From assembly GCF_023617305.1 (NCBI RefSeq), contig NZ_CP081485.1, forward strand, positions 734,501 to 798,500: a stretch of DNA of 64,000 nt, written 5' to 3'. Position 1 is the first letter of the stretch. Each line of letters begins with the position of its first letter. A program made the position numbers and the translations under genes. The DNA is from Methanobrevibacter sp. TLL-48-HuF1 (GTDB taxonomy: Archaea > Methanobacteriota > Methanobacteria > Methanobacteriales > Methanobacteriaceae). A model generated the notes under the pieces. That model saw nothing but the letters and a program-made list of their open reading frames with translations, was not told the origin of the DNA and did no database searches. Below are positions 54,388-63,104 of the stretch, piece by piece.

Positions 54388-55674
54388 TTAATTTTTTTTC
54401 TTTTTCTTTTGAACAATGTGAGTTTGCTTTTCCAATACTCTTGTATCAGAAGGCAAATCCTCATATAATAAAACACCAGATCCTATAGTAGAGTTATGAC
54501 CTACTTTTACACCTGGAGAAAAACTTGAATTAATACCTGTTTTTACAGAATCGCCAATAATAGCTCCTAACTTACGTCTTCCACTGTCTATTTTTTGATT
54601 TTTGATTTTGGTTTTAATAGTTGCATTATCAAAACGCAAATTAGCTATATTTGTTCCTGCTGCTATATTACAGTTAGAACCAATAACAGAGTCACCTACA
54701 TAACTTAAATGACTGACATTGGTATTTTCCATAATAATTGAGTTTTTAATCTCAACAGCATTTCCAACATGAACATTGTCACCAAAGTAAGTGTTTCCAC
54801 GAATATAAGAGTTAGGACCTATATCACAGTTTTTACCAATGTACACATTTCCTTCAATGTACACACCGGCTTTAATAACACTTCCCTCATCTAAAAATAC
54901 TTCACCATGAATAAATGCACCATCTTCAATTGTTCCTTTAATTTCTGTTTTAAGTTTGCCGATTAAATCTTCATTTACTTCAATTAATTCCCATGGCCTG
55001 CCAACATCAATCCAATCTTTAGAAGTTTTATGGCCGATAACTGTTTTATTATCTTTAATTTGCAAAGATACTGAATCAGTAATTTCATATTCACCCCTTT
55101 CAGAGATTTCTGTTTTACGAATTTTGTCAAAAATATCTTTATTGAATATGTAAATTCCAGCATTAACCAGATTACTTGGTGCCTCTTCACGTTTTGGTTT
55201 TTCTACAATGCTTTTAATATTTCCGTTTTCAATTTCAACAACACCAAATGCTGAAGGATCTTCCACTTCAGTTAAAAGCATTAAAGTATCAGGTGTTAAA
55301 TAATTATACTTCTTAATTATTTCATGAATAATTTCATCATCAAGTATAATATCTCCATTTAAAACTATAATACTATCATCAATAAAATCTTCACCATATG
55401 AAATAGCATTAGCTGTTCCTAAAAAGTCTTTTTGAGTTTTATAGGAAATATTAACACCAAAATCACTTCCGTCTCCAAAGTAATTTCTAACCATTTCCTC
55501 TTTATAACGTACAATAAGTAAAATATCAGTTATACCATTGTCTCTTAAAGACTCAATATTATACTGAATAATTGGTTTTCCAGCTACCGGCAACATTGTT
55601 TTAGGTTTTGTAAGGGTCAGCGGCCTCATTCTAGAACCTTCGCCGGCACTTAAAATTATAGCTTTCAATTTCAT
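54388..55674 (-). CDS. glmU: Bifunctional sugar-1-phosphate nucleotidylyltransferase/acetyltransferase (GlmU-like)
   Basis: 428 residues. The N-terminal nucleotidyltransferase domain (AIILSAGEGSRMRPLTLTKPKTMLPVAGKP; substrate-site VLNGDIILDDE; EKP) spans about 1-230. The rest is a left-handed beta-helix with hexapeptide repeats (VYIGKNCDIGPNSYIRGNTYFGDN), acetyltransferase type. In archaea such proteins make UDP-GlcNAc or UDP-GalNAc from hexosamine-1-phosphate. The C-terminus is a lysine-rich tail (KKKKKN). The GlmM-like enzyme upstream (125 bp) supplies its substrate. Confidence 0.88.
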   Translation of the reverse strand: MKLKAIILSAGEGSRMRPLTLTKPKTMLPVAGKPIIQYNIESLRDNGITDILLIVRYKEEMVRNYFGDGSDFGVNISYKTQKDFLGTANAISYGEDFIDDSIIVLNGDIILDDEIIHEIIKKYNYLTPDTLMLLTEVEDPSAFGVVEIENGNIKSIVEKPKREEAPSNLVNAGIYIFNKDIFDKIRKTEISERGEYEITDSVSLQIKDNKTVIGHKTSKDWIDVGRPWELIEVNEDLIGKLKTEIKGTIEDGAFIHGEVFLDEGSVIKAGVYIEGNVYIGKNCDIGPNSYIRGNTYFGDNVHVGNAVEIKNSIIMENTNVSHLSYVGDSVIGSNCNIAAGTNIANLRFDNATIKTKIKNQKIDSGRRKLGAIIGDSVKTGINSSFSPGVKVGHNSTIGSGVLLYEDLPSDTRVLEKQTHIVQKKKKKN

Positions 55675-55798
55675 TACCCCATAAGTTATTACTTTAAACT
55701 ATTATAATATGTTAAGTTTATACTTATTAATTAATTTTTTTAATTGAAAAAAGAAGGCTGAAAAAAACATGCAGTATAATAGCTGCATGAAAAAGAAA

Positions 55799-57136
55799 TT
55801 AAATATTTTCTTTTATGATTTTAACACAGGTTTCTTTAATTGCCTGAGCTTTTGTGCTGTCTTTAGACTCTAAAGTTATTCTGATATAATCTTCAGTTCC
55901 TGAAGGCCTTACTAAAACCCAGCTGTCATCATTGAAAGTTAATCTAACACCATCAATGGAATTAATTTCTTTAATATCATCAAAACTGTCTTTCAATAAA
56001 TCTTCCATGTTTTCCATAACTGCTGTTTTAGCTTCTTTAGAACAGGTTATTTTTTCACGGATATTGGGATAAGAAGGAATCTCTAAGAGCAATTCAGACA
56101 ATTTACCTTTGTTTGATACAAGTTCAGCCATTCTCAAACCTGAAAGAATACCGTCAGGACACATACAGAAATCAGGATGCAGCCATGTTCCTGAAGGTTC
56201 TCCTCCAAATGCAGCATCTTTTTCTATTATAACTTCAGCTACATTTACATCTCCGACTTTAGTTCTTAAAACATTACCTTTTACAGATTCATCCATACAT
56301 AAACCTGCATCTACAGTAGTAACTATATCTCCATCAAATTCTTTAGACATCAATGCAAGTAAAGAGTCAAATGGTGAAATATTTCCGTTTTCATCAATTG
56401 TAATCATTCTGTCTGCATCCCCATCATGAGCAATTCCCAAATCTGCTCCGATAGCTACTACAGTTTTCATTAAATTTTGCAGGTTTTCTGCATTTGGTTC
56501 TGGATTTCTTCCTGGGAAAAATCCGTCAGGCTGAGAATTGAGAGCTGTTACCTCACATCCGGCTTTTCTAAATACCAAAGGAGATATTTCGCTTCCAGCA
56601 CCTGAAGCACAATCAATAACAACTTTTAATCCTGGTTTAATATTTACCATACTTACTAAATCATCAATGTATTTTCCTTTAATTTCTTCATTAACTTTTA
56701 AGCTACCAACTTTATCCCAGCTTACTGAAGTGTAGGATTTATTTGAATAGATTTCTTCAATTTCAGCTTCCTGAACTGATGTATATGCCATTCCGTTAGA
56801 ATTCCATATTTTAATCCCATTGTACTGTGAAGGATTATGTGATGCAGTTAACATTATTCCGGCATCTGCTCCTAATTTATCAGTAGCATAACCTACTAAA
56901 GGAGTCGGAACCATACCTATTTTAATTACATCTACTCCGCTTTCAAGCAAACCTGCACAGATAGCCTGGTCAAGCATTACATTGGTAGTTCTTGTATCAT
57001 AACCTAAAACTACAGTTCCTTCATTACCTAAATAGTAAGCTAAAGATTTACCGACATTTAATGCAAGTTCACAGGTAACTTCAGAATTTATTTTCCCCCG
57101 GATTCCTGAAGTTCCAAACAGTTTTTTAACAGCCAT
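55799..57136 (-). CDS. glmM: Phosphoglucosamine mutase, copy 2
   Basis: A 445-residue phosphohexomutase that converts glucosamine-6-phosphate to the 1-phosphate for the adjacent GlmU-like enzyme. The N-terminus KKLFGTSGIRGKIN, TASHNP with phosphoserine 99, HDGDADRM, GGEPSGTW and RPSGTEDYIR are intact. The start is set at the ATG at 57136, 13 bp after apgM; a longer reading to 57172 would overlap apgM and add an atypical leader. The first copy at 46439-47803 is clearly diverged. Confidence 0.9.
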   Translation of the reverse strand: MAVKKLFGTSGIRGKINSEVTCELALNVGKSLAYYLGNEGTVVLGYDTRTTNVMLDQAICAGLLESGVDVIKIGMVPTPLVGYATDKLGADAGIMLTASHNPSQYNGIKIWNSNGMAYTSVQEAEIEEIYSNKSYTSVSWDKVGSLKVNEEIKGKYIDDLVSMVNIKPGLKVVIDCASGAGSEISPLVFRKAGCEVTALNSQPDGFFPGRNPEPNAENLQNLMKTVVAIGADLGIAHDGDADRMITIDENGNISPFDSLLALMSKEFDGDIVTTVDAGLCMDESVKGNVLRTKVGDVNVAEVIIEKDAAFGGEPSGTWLHPDFCMCPDGILSGLRMAELVSNKGKLSELLLEIPSYPNIREKITCSKEAKTAVMENMEDLLKDSFDDIKEINSIDGVRLTFNDDSWVLVRPSGTEDYIRITLESKDSTKAQAIKETCVKIIKENI

Positions 57137-57149
57137 TAAATCAACTCTT

Positions 57150-58388
57150 TTAAGCTCCAAATTTATGAGCATAGTTCATTAAATCCATCATGATATTCAT
57201 AACATCAGATCCCCTAATTCTGCAAAGCCCTCCTTTTGCAACAGCTACTTCAGAGTATTCACAAACATCATCTACTCTTACTTCAGGGCCTGTGATAATA
57301 ACAGGTACTGGATCACCTGAATGGTTTAAAACAGAAATTGGAGTTGAATGATCAGCAGTTAAGAAAATATAAACATCTTCAAGTTTTTTAAGTTCGCTCA
57401 TAACAACTCTGTCAACTTTTTCAATGAAGTCACGTTTTTCAATAGCCTGTCCGTCATGACCTGCTTCATCTGCTCCGTCAATGTTTATCAGGAAAAAGTC
57501 ATGGTCTGAATTTTTAACCTGATCAAGGATAGTGTCTCTGATATTTTCCAAATTGGTGTCAATTCCACCAGTAACCTCATCCATCTCAACAATATCCATA
57601 CCTGCAAATCTGCCTATTCCCATAATAAGGCCAGTTTCAGCAATACATGCAGAATTAACTTCATATTTGTCATTTAGAGCTTCTACAACCGGAACTTCTC
57701 CTGCACCACGAGGAATAATAATATTTGCTGGAGGTTCATTGTTTTCTATTCTTTCCAAATTAACCGGATGGTCTTTAATCATTTCATAAGATTTAGCTAC
57801 TAATTTATTTAAGATATCTGCAGTTTTTTTAGCTTCTTCAGAATCATCTAAAGCTATAACCTCTTTAGGTTTGTTTCCTTCCACTTTAGGATCAGCATCA
57901 CTTACTTTATCTGAAAGACCTTCACCTCTCAATACTAAAACTGCTCTGTGGCCAGTTGATTCTTTAAAAATAATTTTAATGTCAGGATAATCTTCCAGAA
58001 CCATTGTATTTAACACTTCAACGATTTCATGAGTTCCCTCTCTGATTCTTCCTGCACGCCTGTCAGTAACTATACCATTTTCGTCAGCTGTTGAGAAATT
58101 ACATCTGAATGCAATATCTCCAGGAATAACATCCACTCCAACACCAGCTGCTTCAAAAGGACCTCTTCCGGTGTATACTTCATATGGGTCATAACCTAAA
58201 ATAGATAAATGAGCAGTATCACTACCAGGTATAATTCCCGGAGCTATTGAATCCATAATTCCAGTTATACCATTTTTAGCCATTTCATCCATATTTGGAG
58301 TGTTAGCTGCTTGGAGAGGGGTTTGATTATCAAATTCTTTAAGTGGACGGTCCCCCATACCATCCATAACTAAAACTATTCCCTTCAT
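57150..58388 (-). CDS. apgM: 2,3-bisphosphoglycerate-independent phosphoglycerate mutase, archaeal type
   Basis: A 412-residue alkaline-phosphatase-superfamily mutase that interconverts 3- and 2-phosphoglycerate in gluconeogenesis. [11 protein letters not shown] at the N-terminus holds the first metal ligand. [27 protein letters not shown] contains the active-site serine region, and [13 protein letters not shown] with TADHSTP supplies further metal ligands. GGTGA precedes the ATG. It leads the glmM/glmU group with a 13-bp gap. Confidence 0.94.
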   Translation of the reverse strand: MKGIVLVMDGMGDRPLKEFDNQTPLQAANTPNMDEMAKNGITGIMDSIAPGIIPGSDTAHLSILGYDPYEVYTGRGPFEAAGVGVDVIPGDIAFRCNFSTADENGIVTDRRAGRIREGTHEIVEVLNTMVLEDYPDIKIIFKESTGHRAVLVLRGEGLSDKVSDADPKVEGNKPKEVIALDDSEEAKKTADILNKLVAKSYEMIKDHPVNLERIENNEPPANIIIPRGAGEVPVVEALNDKYEVNSACIAETGLIMGIGRFAGMDIVEMDEVTGGIDTNLENIRDTILDQVKNSDHDFFLINIDGADEAGHDGQAIEKRDFIEKVDRVVMSELKKLEDVYIFLTADHSTPISVLNHSGDPVPVIITGPEVRVDDVCEYSEVAVAKGGLCRIRGSDVMNIMMDLMNYAHKFGA

Positions 58389-58447
58389 AATGTCACCTTA
58401 ATATAATACTTTTAAATATATTTTTCAATAGTTATAAAATTATTAGT

Positions 58448-58636
58448 CTAGAAACCTATTAAAGGTTTAATCATAACTTTAATTAAATTTGCAACAGAAA
58501 ACAGTACAAGTATCTTAACCCAGGTACGTTTATCCTTAAAAATCTCATCGCCATACCTGCGTTTATAATACACTGCAATAATTACTGCAATAAGTGTTGA
58601 AACACCAATATCAAAATTAAACTCTGCCATGGACAT
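58448..58636 (-). CDS. Small membrane protein of unknown function
   Basis: 62 residues with two probable membrane spans (about 8-24, VSTLIAVIIAVYY, and about 40-60, VKILVLFSVANLIKVMIKPLIGF) separated by a charged loop (KRRYGDEIFKDKRTW). No family is recognised. It lies 36 bp after the DUF92 gene on the same strand and may be co-transcribed with it. Confidence 0.55.
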   Translation of the reverse strand: MSMAEFNFDIGVSTLIAVIIAVYYKRRYGDEIFKDKRTWVKILVLFSVANLIKVMIKPLIGF

Positions 58637-58672
58637 GATTTACTATCTGTTTTAACTTATTAAAATAATTAA

Positions 58673-59371
58673 TTAAACAAGTAAAATACCAATTAAAGCT
58701 CCGGTAATAGTAGCTATAAGATTTACATGTTCATTTGTAAGTAAATCTTTTCTCTCAAAGACTGCTCCAAGGATACTGTCCATAAAACAGCCTAATGTTC
58801 CCGGAATAACTGCTAAAATAACACCTAAAACAGGATCATGAATAATTCCAAGCAAATAAGCACAAATACCAATAACAGCTGCACCAACCATACCTGCAAC
58901 AGTTCCTAAAACAGATACTGCCCCATCAGTTCCCGGTTCGACCTTTTTAAAAGTAGTAATTAATCTAGGCTGGTGCAATACTCCTATTTCACTAGCTAAA
59001 GTATCTGCTGTTGCAGTAGCTATTGCTCCAATAAATCCTCCGACAAATGATAAATAGTAACCGCCAAATGCTGCCATCATAACTGCTACAATACCATTTG
59101 AAATAACATTTTTAGTAGTCCTTCTACCTTCAAATTCTCCTAAAGATTTTTTATATGATTTTGAGAATTTTGTAGCTACCAAACTTAAAATAAGGAATAT
59201 CAAAATTAATAATAACCAGTTAAATCCCGCTGAAAAAATAATGATAATACCCATAACAATCATAACAACTGATCCAAGAGCATCTAAGGATTTTCTTTTG
59301 TATGTTAAGAACCCTAATAAAAATAGAATTAAAACATAACCCCAATTAATCATTATTAACTTTTCAACCAT
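58673..59371 (-). CDS. DUF92-family membrane protein
   Basis: 232 residues, about six to seven membrane spans, with the family signatures GEFEGRRTTKNVISNGIVAVMMAAFGG and ATATADTLASEIGVL, then PGTDGAVSVLGTVAGMVGA. DUF92 proteins are distant relatives of CTP-dependent polyprenol/phytol kinases, so an isoprenoid-phosphorylating role is possible but unproven. Starts at 59371 or 59353 (MINWGY) are both possible. Confidence 0.78.
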   Translation of the reverse strand: MVEKLIMINWGYVLILFLLGFLTYKRKSLDALGSVVMIVMGIIIIFSAGFNWLLLILIFLILSLVATKFSKSYKKSLGEFEGRRTTKNVISNGIVAVMMAAFGGYYLSFVGGFIGAIATATADTLASEIGVLHQPRLITTFKKVEPGTDGAVSVLGTVAGMVGAAVIGICAYLLGIIHDPVLGVILAVIPGTLGCFMDSILGAVFERKDLLTNEHVNLIATITGALIGILLV

Positions 59372-59465
59372 ATTATCAACATAATAGTATTTCTAAAGAA
59401 TAATATAAAAATCTACCTAATTTTAACCATATAATTAATATAATATATTAACCATAATTTATCTT

Positions 59466-60098
59466 ATGAGAACATTATATAAGATAATTATTGTACTGGC
59501 TATCTTATTTGTAAGTATTGAAATGGGACATATTATCCCTGGAAGTTCCGTTTATGTTTTAATTATATTAATAATCCTTGCAGGAATCATCAGCTACACC
59601 ATTTCAATTTACAATGACTTAGTGACTAAAAGAAACCAGGTAAAAAGTTCCTGGAGTAAAATTGATGTTCAGTTAAAAAGAAGAACTGATTTAATTCCGA
59701 ATTTAGTGGAAATTGTTAAAGGTTATGCCCAACACGAAAAAGAGACATTCAGTCAGGTAAGTCAGGCTAGAGCTTCATTAATGAATGCAAGAAATATTGA
59801 TGATATACAGAAATCCAATTCTCAGCTATCCAGAAGTCTTGTTAATTTATTCGCAATAGCTGAAAGGTATCCTGAACTAAAAGCCAATACAAACTTTTTA
59901 AATTTGCAGGGACAGATACAGGAAAGTGAAGATAAAATAGCTATTTATAGAGAAAGATTCAATAATTTTGTTTTAGTCTACAATAACAGCTGTGAACAGT
60001 TTCCAGGCAATTTAGTTGCACAGATGTTCGGATTTAAAACTGCGAACTTTATTGAAATTTCTGAAGATGAAAAAGCTGTACCGAAAGTGCAGTTCTGA
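59466..60098 (+). CDS. lemA: LemA family protein
   Basis: 210 residues. Two N-terminal membrane segments (about 6-45) are followed by the LemA helical domain (NDLVTKRNQVKSSWSKIDVQLKRRTDLIPNLVEIVKGYAQHEKETF, AERYPELKANTNFLNLQGQIQESEDKIAIYRERFN, ending FPGNLVAQMFGF). The role is unclear; family members are envelope proteins. It stands alone between divergent or convergent genes. Confidence 0.92.
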   Translation: MRTLYKIIIVLAILFVSIEMGHIIPGSSVYVLIILIILAGIISYTISIYNDLVTKRNQVKSSWSKIDVQLKRRTDLIPNLVEIVKGYAQHEKETFSQVSQARASLMNARNIDDIQKSNSQLSRSLVNLFAIAERYPELKANTNFLNLQGQIQESEDKIAIYRERFNNFVLVYNNSCEQFPGNLVAQMFGFKTANFIEISEDEKAVPKVQF

Positions 60099-60167
60099 TT
60101 TTTATTTTTTTATAATGAAATATAACAATGTGATATACTGAAATGAAAAAAAAATAAGTGAAAGTAT

Positions 60168-60749
60168 TTAGTTTAATACTTTACTTTTGATAATTTCCAC
60201 TCTTTTGAGAGGGTAGATTTTTTTAGCATTGTGATAAACTTCAGATGCTAATTTACCGTTTACAACAAGTTTTATTAATTCATCGAAAGATTTTTCTGCT
60301 GCAGTTTCAGCCAATAAATCATTAATAACTTGTCTCATGTATTTTTGTTGGGAAGATTTAGCCCTTCTGGTAGTTACTGCAAGTACATGAAGTTTAACTT
60401 TACGGTCATCTTTAGTTTTAACAATAGAAGAAGCATCGATTCTACTGGTTCCTCTTCTAATCATACTTCTTACATAATCAGTAGTAGTTTTGTGACCAGT
60501 GAATTTGGTGTTTGCAACATCTCCTGCTACATTGTCAATTTCAAATCTGAGTTTGATGTATTGTTTGGAAAAGTCACCGGATAATTCCCTCATAGTAACT
60601 TCTACTCCCCTACCAATAAGGTAATCAGGATCTCTTGCTGGAGTTTCTCCAATTTCTTTGTCTTCAAAGTTTACTGGTGTTTTAATAGTATACCAGGATT
60701 TTTCTTTCCATGTATCACGTACTCTACGTCTTGTTTTTGCTTTTGCCAT
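60168..60749 (-). CDS. rps3ae: Small ribosomal subunit protein S3Ae (eS1)
   Basis: A 193-residue archaeal/eukaryotic eS1 protein with KARTRRRVRDTWKEKSWYTIKTP at the N-terminus and KFTGHKTTTDYVRSMIRRGTSRID in the core. It binds near the mRNA exit on the 30S subunit. Length and ends are normal. A roughly 450-bp AT-rich region lies upstream. Confidence 0.95.
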   Translation of the reverse strand: MAKAKTRRRVRDTWKEKSWYTIKTPVNFEDKEIGETPARDPDYLIGRGVEVTMRELSGDFSKQYIKLRFEIDNVAGDVANTKFTGHKTTTDYVRSMIRRGTSRIDASSIVKTKDDRKVKLHVLAVTTRRAKSSQQKYMRQVINDLLAETAAEKSFDELIKLVVNGKLASEVYHNAKKIYPLKRVEIIKSKVLN

Positions 60750-61202
60750 TATATCAACCTTTTATAGTTTTTCCGTAAATTTCTATTATCATTAAAAATA
60801 TAGCTATCGCTATAGTAAATTTAAAAATAGTCCACTAAATACTGTATTTGTTAAATTAAACACAACACAGAATATAAAATAAGATTATAATTGATTATAG
60901 TTTTATAATCCATTAATCGACTACTGTGAGTTCTACTCACTTATTTTAAAGAATAATTCATTATAAAGTTTTAAATTATTAAAACCCGCCCTTAAAGGTT
61001 ACTATTACTTTTTTTCTTCATGATATATAAAGCTTGTTAAAGGATTAAATAATTTATTCCATATAACTTATAACATCAGTTATTACAAACTTAAACAAAA
61101 AGAATGATTATAATATCATTTTAAAATAGTAAAAACTCATTAAAACAAAATAAAAATATGATTTCATAACACGGGCCTGAAAATAAGGAGCATTAAAACT
61201 CC
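60750..61202 (-). other. Gene-free region upstream of rps3ae with promoter-like elements
   Basis: No protein gene is apparent. Visible elements are a short palindrome (TATAGC/GCTATA, 60799-60814), a GTGAG/CTCAC hairpin near 60925-60940, a GC-richer patch near 60985-61000, and a minus-strand TATA-like CTTTATATA at about 61023-61031. The last could drive a long rps3ae leader or a small RNA of roughly 250 nt; I cannot tell which. Confidence 0.35.
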
Positions 61203-61580
61203 TTATTCCATACTAGGCAAATATTTTTGGTCTGAAGCATAGCTGGATCCAATTAATTTTCCATTAGAAGTATTATACTGTCTAAAACCACCATCAGAAT
61301 AAGTTACTTCACGATAATAGCTGCCGTCGTCTGCCTGATAATTATATTTTACCACTTCACTTACAACATAAACTCCTGAATCAGATGATGGTTTTGGCTG
61401 ACTGTTATCATTCGTATTGTTTGCAGTTGTGTTATTAGTTAAATTTTCAGCAGTGCAGTTAGTATATGACATATCGTCTTCATCATCATGGAAATCATCC
61501 ACGAAAGCAATTGCAAATGCTATAATGCATGCCCCAGCAATAATTGCGCAAATTATTATAATCAAATCCTTAGATTCCAT
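61203..61580 (-). CDS. Hypothetical membrane-anchored surface protein
   Basis: 125 residues: an N-terminal membrane anchor (about 5-27, LIIIICAIIAGACIIAFAIAF), an acidic stretch (VDDFHDDEDD), an Asn/Thr-rich linker with several potential N-glycosylation sites (NCT, NLT, NNT, NTT), then a compact Tyr-rich C-terminal domain (YNYQADDGSYYREVTYSDGG). No family is recognised. The ATG at 61580 is preferred because GGAGGTT lies 8 bases upstream; a TTG at 61595 would overlap that site. tRNA-Thr lies just upstream. Confidence 0.6.
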   Translation of the reverse strand: MESKDLIIIICAIIAGACIIAFAIAFVDDFHDDEDDMSYTNCTAENLTNNTTANNTNDNSQPKPSSDSGVYVVSEVVKYNYQADDGSYYREVTYSDGGFRQYNTSNGKLIGSSYASDQKYLPSME

Positions 61581-61608
61581 TAAAACAACCTCCAATTAAT
61601 TTTTTAAA

Positions 61609-61681
61609 AGCCCATATGGGGAGTCGAACCCCAGACCTATTGATTACGAGTCAATCGTTCTACCATCTGAACTATATAGGC
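61609..61681 (-). tRNA. tRNA-Thr (anticodon CGT)
   Basis: A complete cloverleaf on the minus strand. The acceptor stem GCCTATA/TATGGGC has one G-U pair. The D-stem is GTTC/GAAC. The anticodon stem ATTGA/TCAAT encloses loop CTCGTAA (anticodon CGT), and the T-stem TGGGG/CCCCA encloses TTCGACT. The discriminator is U, as in many archaeal tRNA-Thr. CCA is not encoded. Its 5' end overlaps the last codons of the upstream membrane-protein gene by 10 bp. Confidence 0.95.
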
Positions 61682-62025
61682 TTAATTATTACATTTGTAA
61701 TTAAGTAGTATACAAACATTCCGATAAAATAACATAAAACATCCCACCAATCAGAAACACTGCCGGGTCTTAAAAAAATAGCCAGATATTCCCCTAAAAA
61801 AGACAGACCTACTGTAATTACAAATAAGTATTTAAAGGACGTTACTTGGGTATTTGACCTGTATAATGAAATGCTGTTTATTAAAGCAAAAAATAAAGGC
61901 ACAGCTAGTAAATCATTTAGATAATTATTGAAAAACGGAATTCCCAAATTCTTTAAAACCAACTGATTTAAACTATAAATAGCTAATGTGCCAATTACTA
62001 TCACAATATTTATTTTATTTTTCAT
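61672..62025 (-). CDS. Hypothetical multi-spanning membrane protein
   Basis: 117 residues, about four membrane spans (KINIVIVIGTLAIYSL at the start, LAVPLFFALINSISLY, YLFVITVGLSFLGEYLAIFL, VLCYFIGMFVYYLI) with a GSVSDWWDVLCY motif recalling VanZ-like proteins. Function unknown. Its final two codons and stop (TAG at 61672) lie within the 5' end of the tRNA-Thr gene, so the tRNA may be processed from this message. A 22-codon reading frame ends one base before its ATG. Confidence 0.65.
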   Translation of the reverse strand: MKNKINIVIVIGTLAIYSLNQLVLKNLGIPFFNNYLNDLLAVPLFFALINSISLYRSNTQVTSFKYLFVITVGLSFLGEYLAIFLRPGSVSDWWDVLCYFIGMFVYYLITNVIIKPI

Positions 62026-62026
62026 A

Positions 62027-62095
62027 TTATCCTAAAATAGAAAATATCACTAGTGCAATAAGCACTCCTAAAATAATAGTACATAATTCTTCCAT
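62027..62095 (-). CDS. 22-residue hydrophobic small protein, possible
   Basis: ATG at 62095, reading MEELCTIILG then a hydrophobic run ending FSILG, with its TAA one base from the next ATG. It would be a single membrane-spanning micropeptide. A minus-strand TATA box (TTTTATATAT, 62117-62126) predicts a transcript start at about this ATG, so the message would be leaderless. The short length makes chance possible. Confidence 0.4.
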   Translation of the reverse strand: MEELCTIILGVLIALVIFSILG

Positions 62096-62151
62096 AATAC
62101 TAATATTGTGATTATCATATATAAAACTTGTTAAAAAAATAAAAAGAAAAA

Positions 62152-62475
62152 TTAGCTATTCATAAAATTATAGTGATCAATATATCTTTGTAAAACCTCC
62201 TCAACAGGACCTTCATCACTAACCAGTTTAATACCTGCATCTTCTGCTTTAATTTTAGATTTGAATCCGTGCTGAGTAGAAATTATAACATCACAGTCAT
62301 TGCATTTTTGAATAACATCTCCACCCTGATGTTTAGCATTCTTATCAATAGCTACTTTTCTTGTTTCAACAAAATCAAATTTATCATCAACTACATCATA
62401 AATAGCTAATGATACTGCTTTTCCCAAATGCAAATCAACAGCATCTCCGTTAGAAGATGCAAGTGCAATTCTCAT
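62152..62475 (-). CDS. NifX/NifB-like dinitrogenase cofactor-family protein
   Basis: A 107-residue single Nitro_FeMo-Co domain (RIALASSNGDAVDLHLGKAVSLAIYDV, HQGGDVIQKCNDCDVIIS, GPVEEVL). Such small proteins in methanogens occur outside nitrogen fixation and probably handle an Fe-S or metal cofactor. The ATG at 62475 immediately follows the stop of the Fe-S flavoprotein gene; a TTG at 62484 is less likely. The pair is evidently co-transcribed. Confidence 0.82.
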   Translation of the reverse strand: MRIALASSNGDAVDLHLGKAVSLAIYDVVDDKFDFVETRKVAIDKNAKHQGGDVIQKCNDCDVIISTQHGFKSKIKAEDAGIKLVSDEGPVEEVLQRYIDHYNFMNS

Positions 62476-62476
62476 T

Positions 62477-63046
62477 TTAATCAACTAATTTTTTAATTAT
62501 ATTGGCAACATTTTGCCCAAATAACTTAATAGTGTCTATTCCTTCACTGTCATCTAAAGCTGTACCTTCAGGACCTGCAAATACCATATTCCAGTAAGTG
62601 CTTCCAGCTATTATCATATTGTTAATTGGGAAAAACATTGTCATTTCCTGTAAGGTTAAAGTTTGCCCACCGCGTCTTGCAACAGCAATCGGACCTCCAA
62701 CCATCCAGTCTAAAAATTTGTCATTTCCTCTTGAAACTTTACCAATCCTTTGAAGAGCAGCCATTATATCTCCTCTTGCAGTTCCAAAGTAAACTGGTGC
62801 TGCAGGAATAAATCCGTCAGCATGTCTGATTTTTTCAATGACTTCCTCTAAACCGTCATTTAAAACACAGTTTCCAGTTCCGGCACATCCGTTACATGCA
62901 ATACAGGACTGTATCTGTTTTCCTCTTAAAGATATGATTTCAGCTTCAACACCATTTTTCTCAATTTCTTCAGCACAAACTTCCAGAACATCCTGAGTGT
63001 TGCTGTTAGCTCGTGGACTAGAATTTAATAATATAACTTTTGCCAT
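62477..63046 (-). CDS. Iron-sulfur flavoprotein / NADPH-dependent FMN reductase family
   Basis: A 189-residue flavodoxin-like protein. LLNSSPRANSNT binds the FMN phosphate. A compact cysteine cluster CIACNGCAGTGNC (about residues 48-60) matches the cluster-binding motif of methanogen iron-sulfur flavoproteins, and APVYFGTARGDIMAALQR and ARRGGQTLTLQEM are family motifs. It probably shuttles electrons; partners are unknown. It is coupled to the NifX-like gene downstream. Confidence 0.85.
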   Translation of the reverse strand: MAKVILLNSSPRANSNTQDVLEVCAEEIEKNGVEAEIISLRGKQIQSCIACNGCAGTGNCVLNDGLEEVIEKIRHADGFIPAAPVYFGTARGDIMAALQRIGKVSRGNDKFLDWMVGGPIAVARRGGQTLTLQEMTMFFPINNMIIAGSTYWNMVFAGPEGTALDDSEGIDTIKLFGQNVANIIKKLVD

Positions 63047-63104
63047 AACATCAACCTAAATAAAATTTTGTTAATCAAATAATAAATCTTTTGGAAAAAA
63101 GAAT

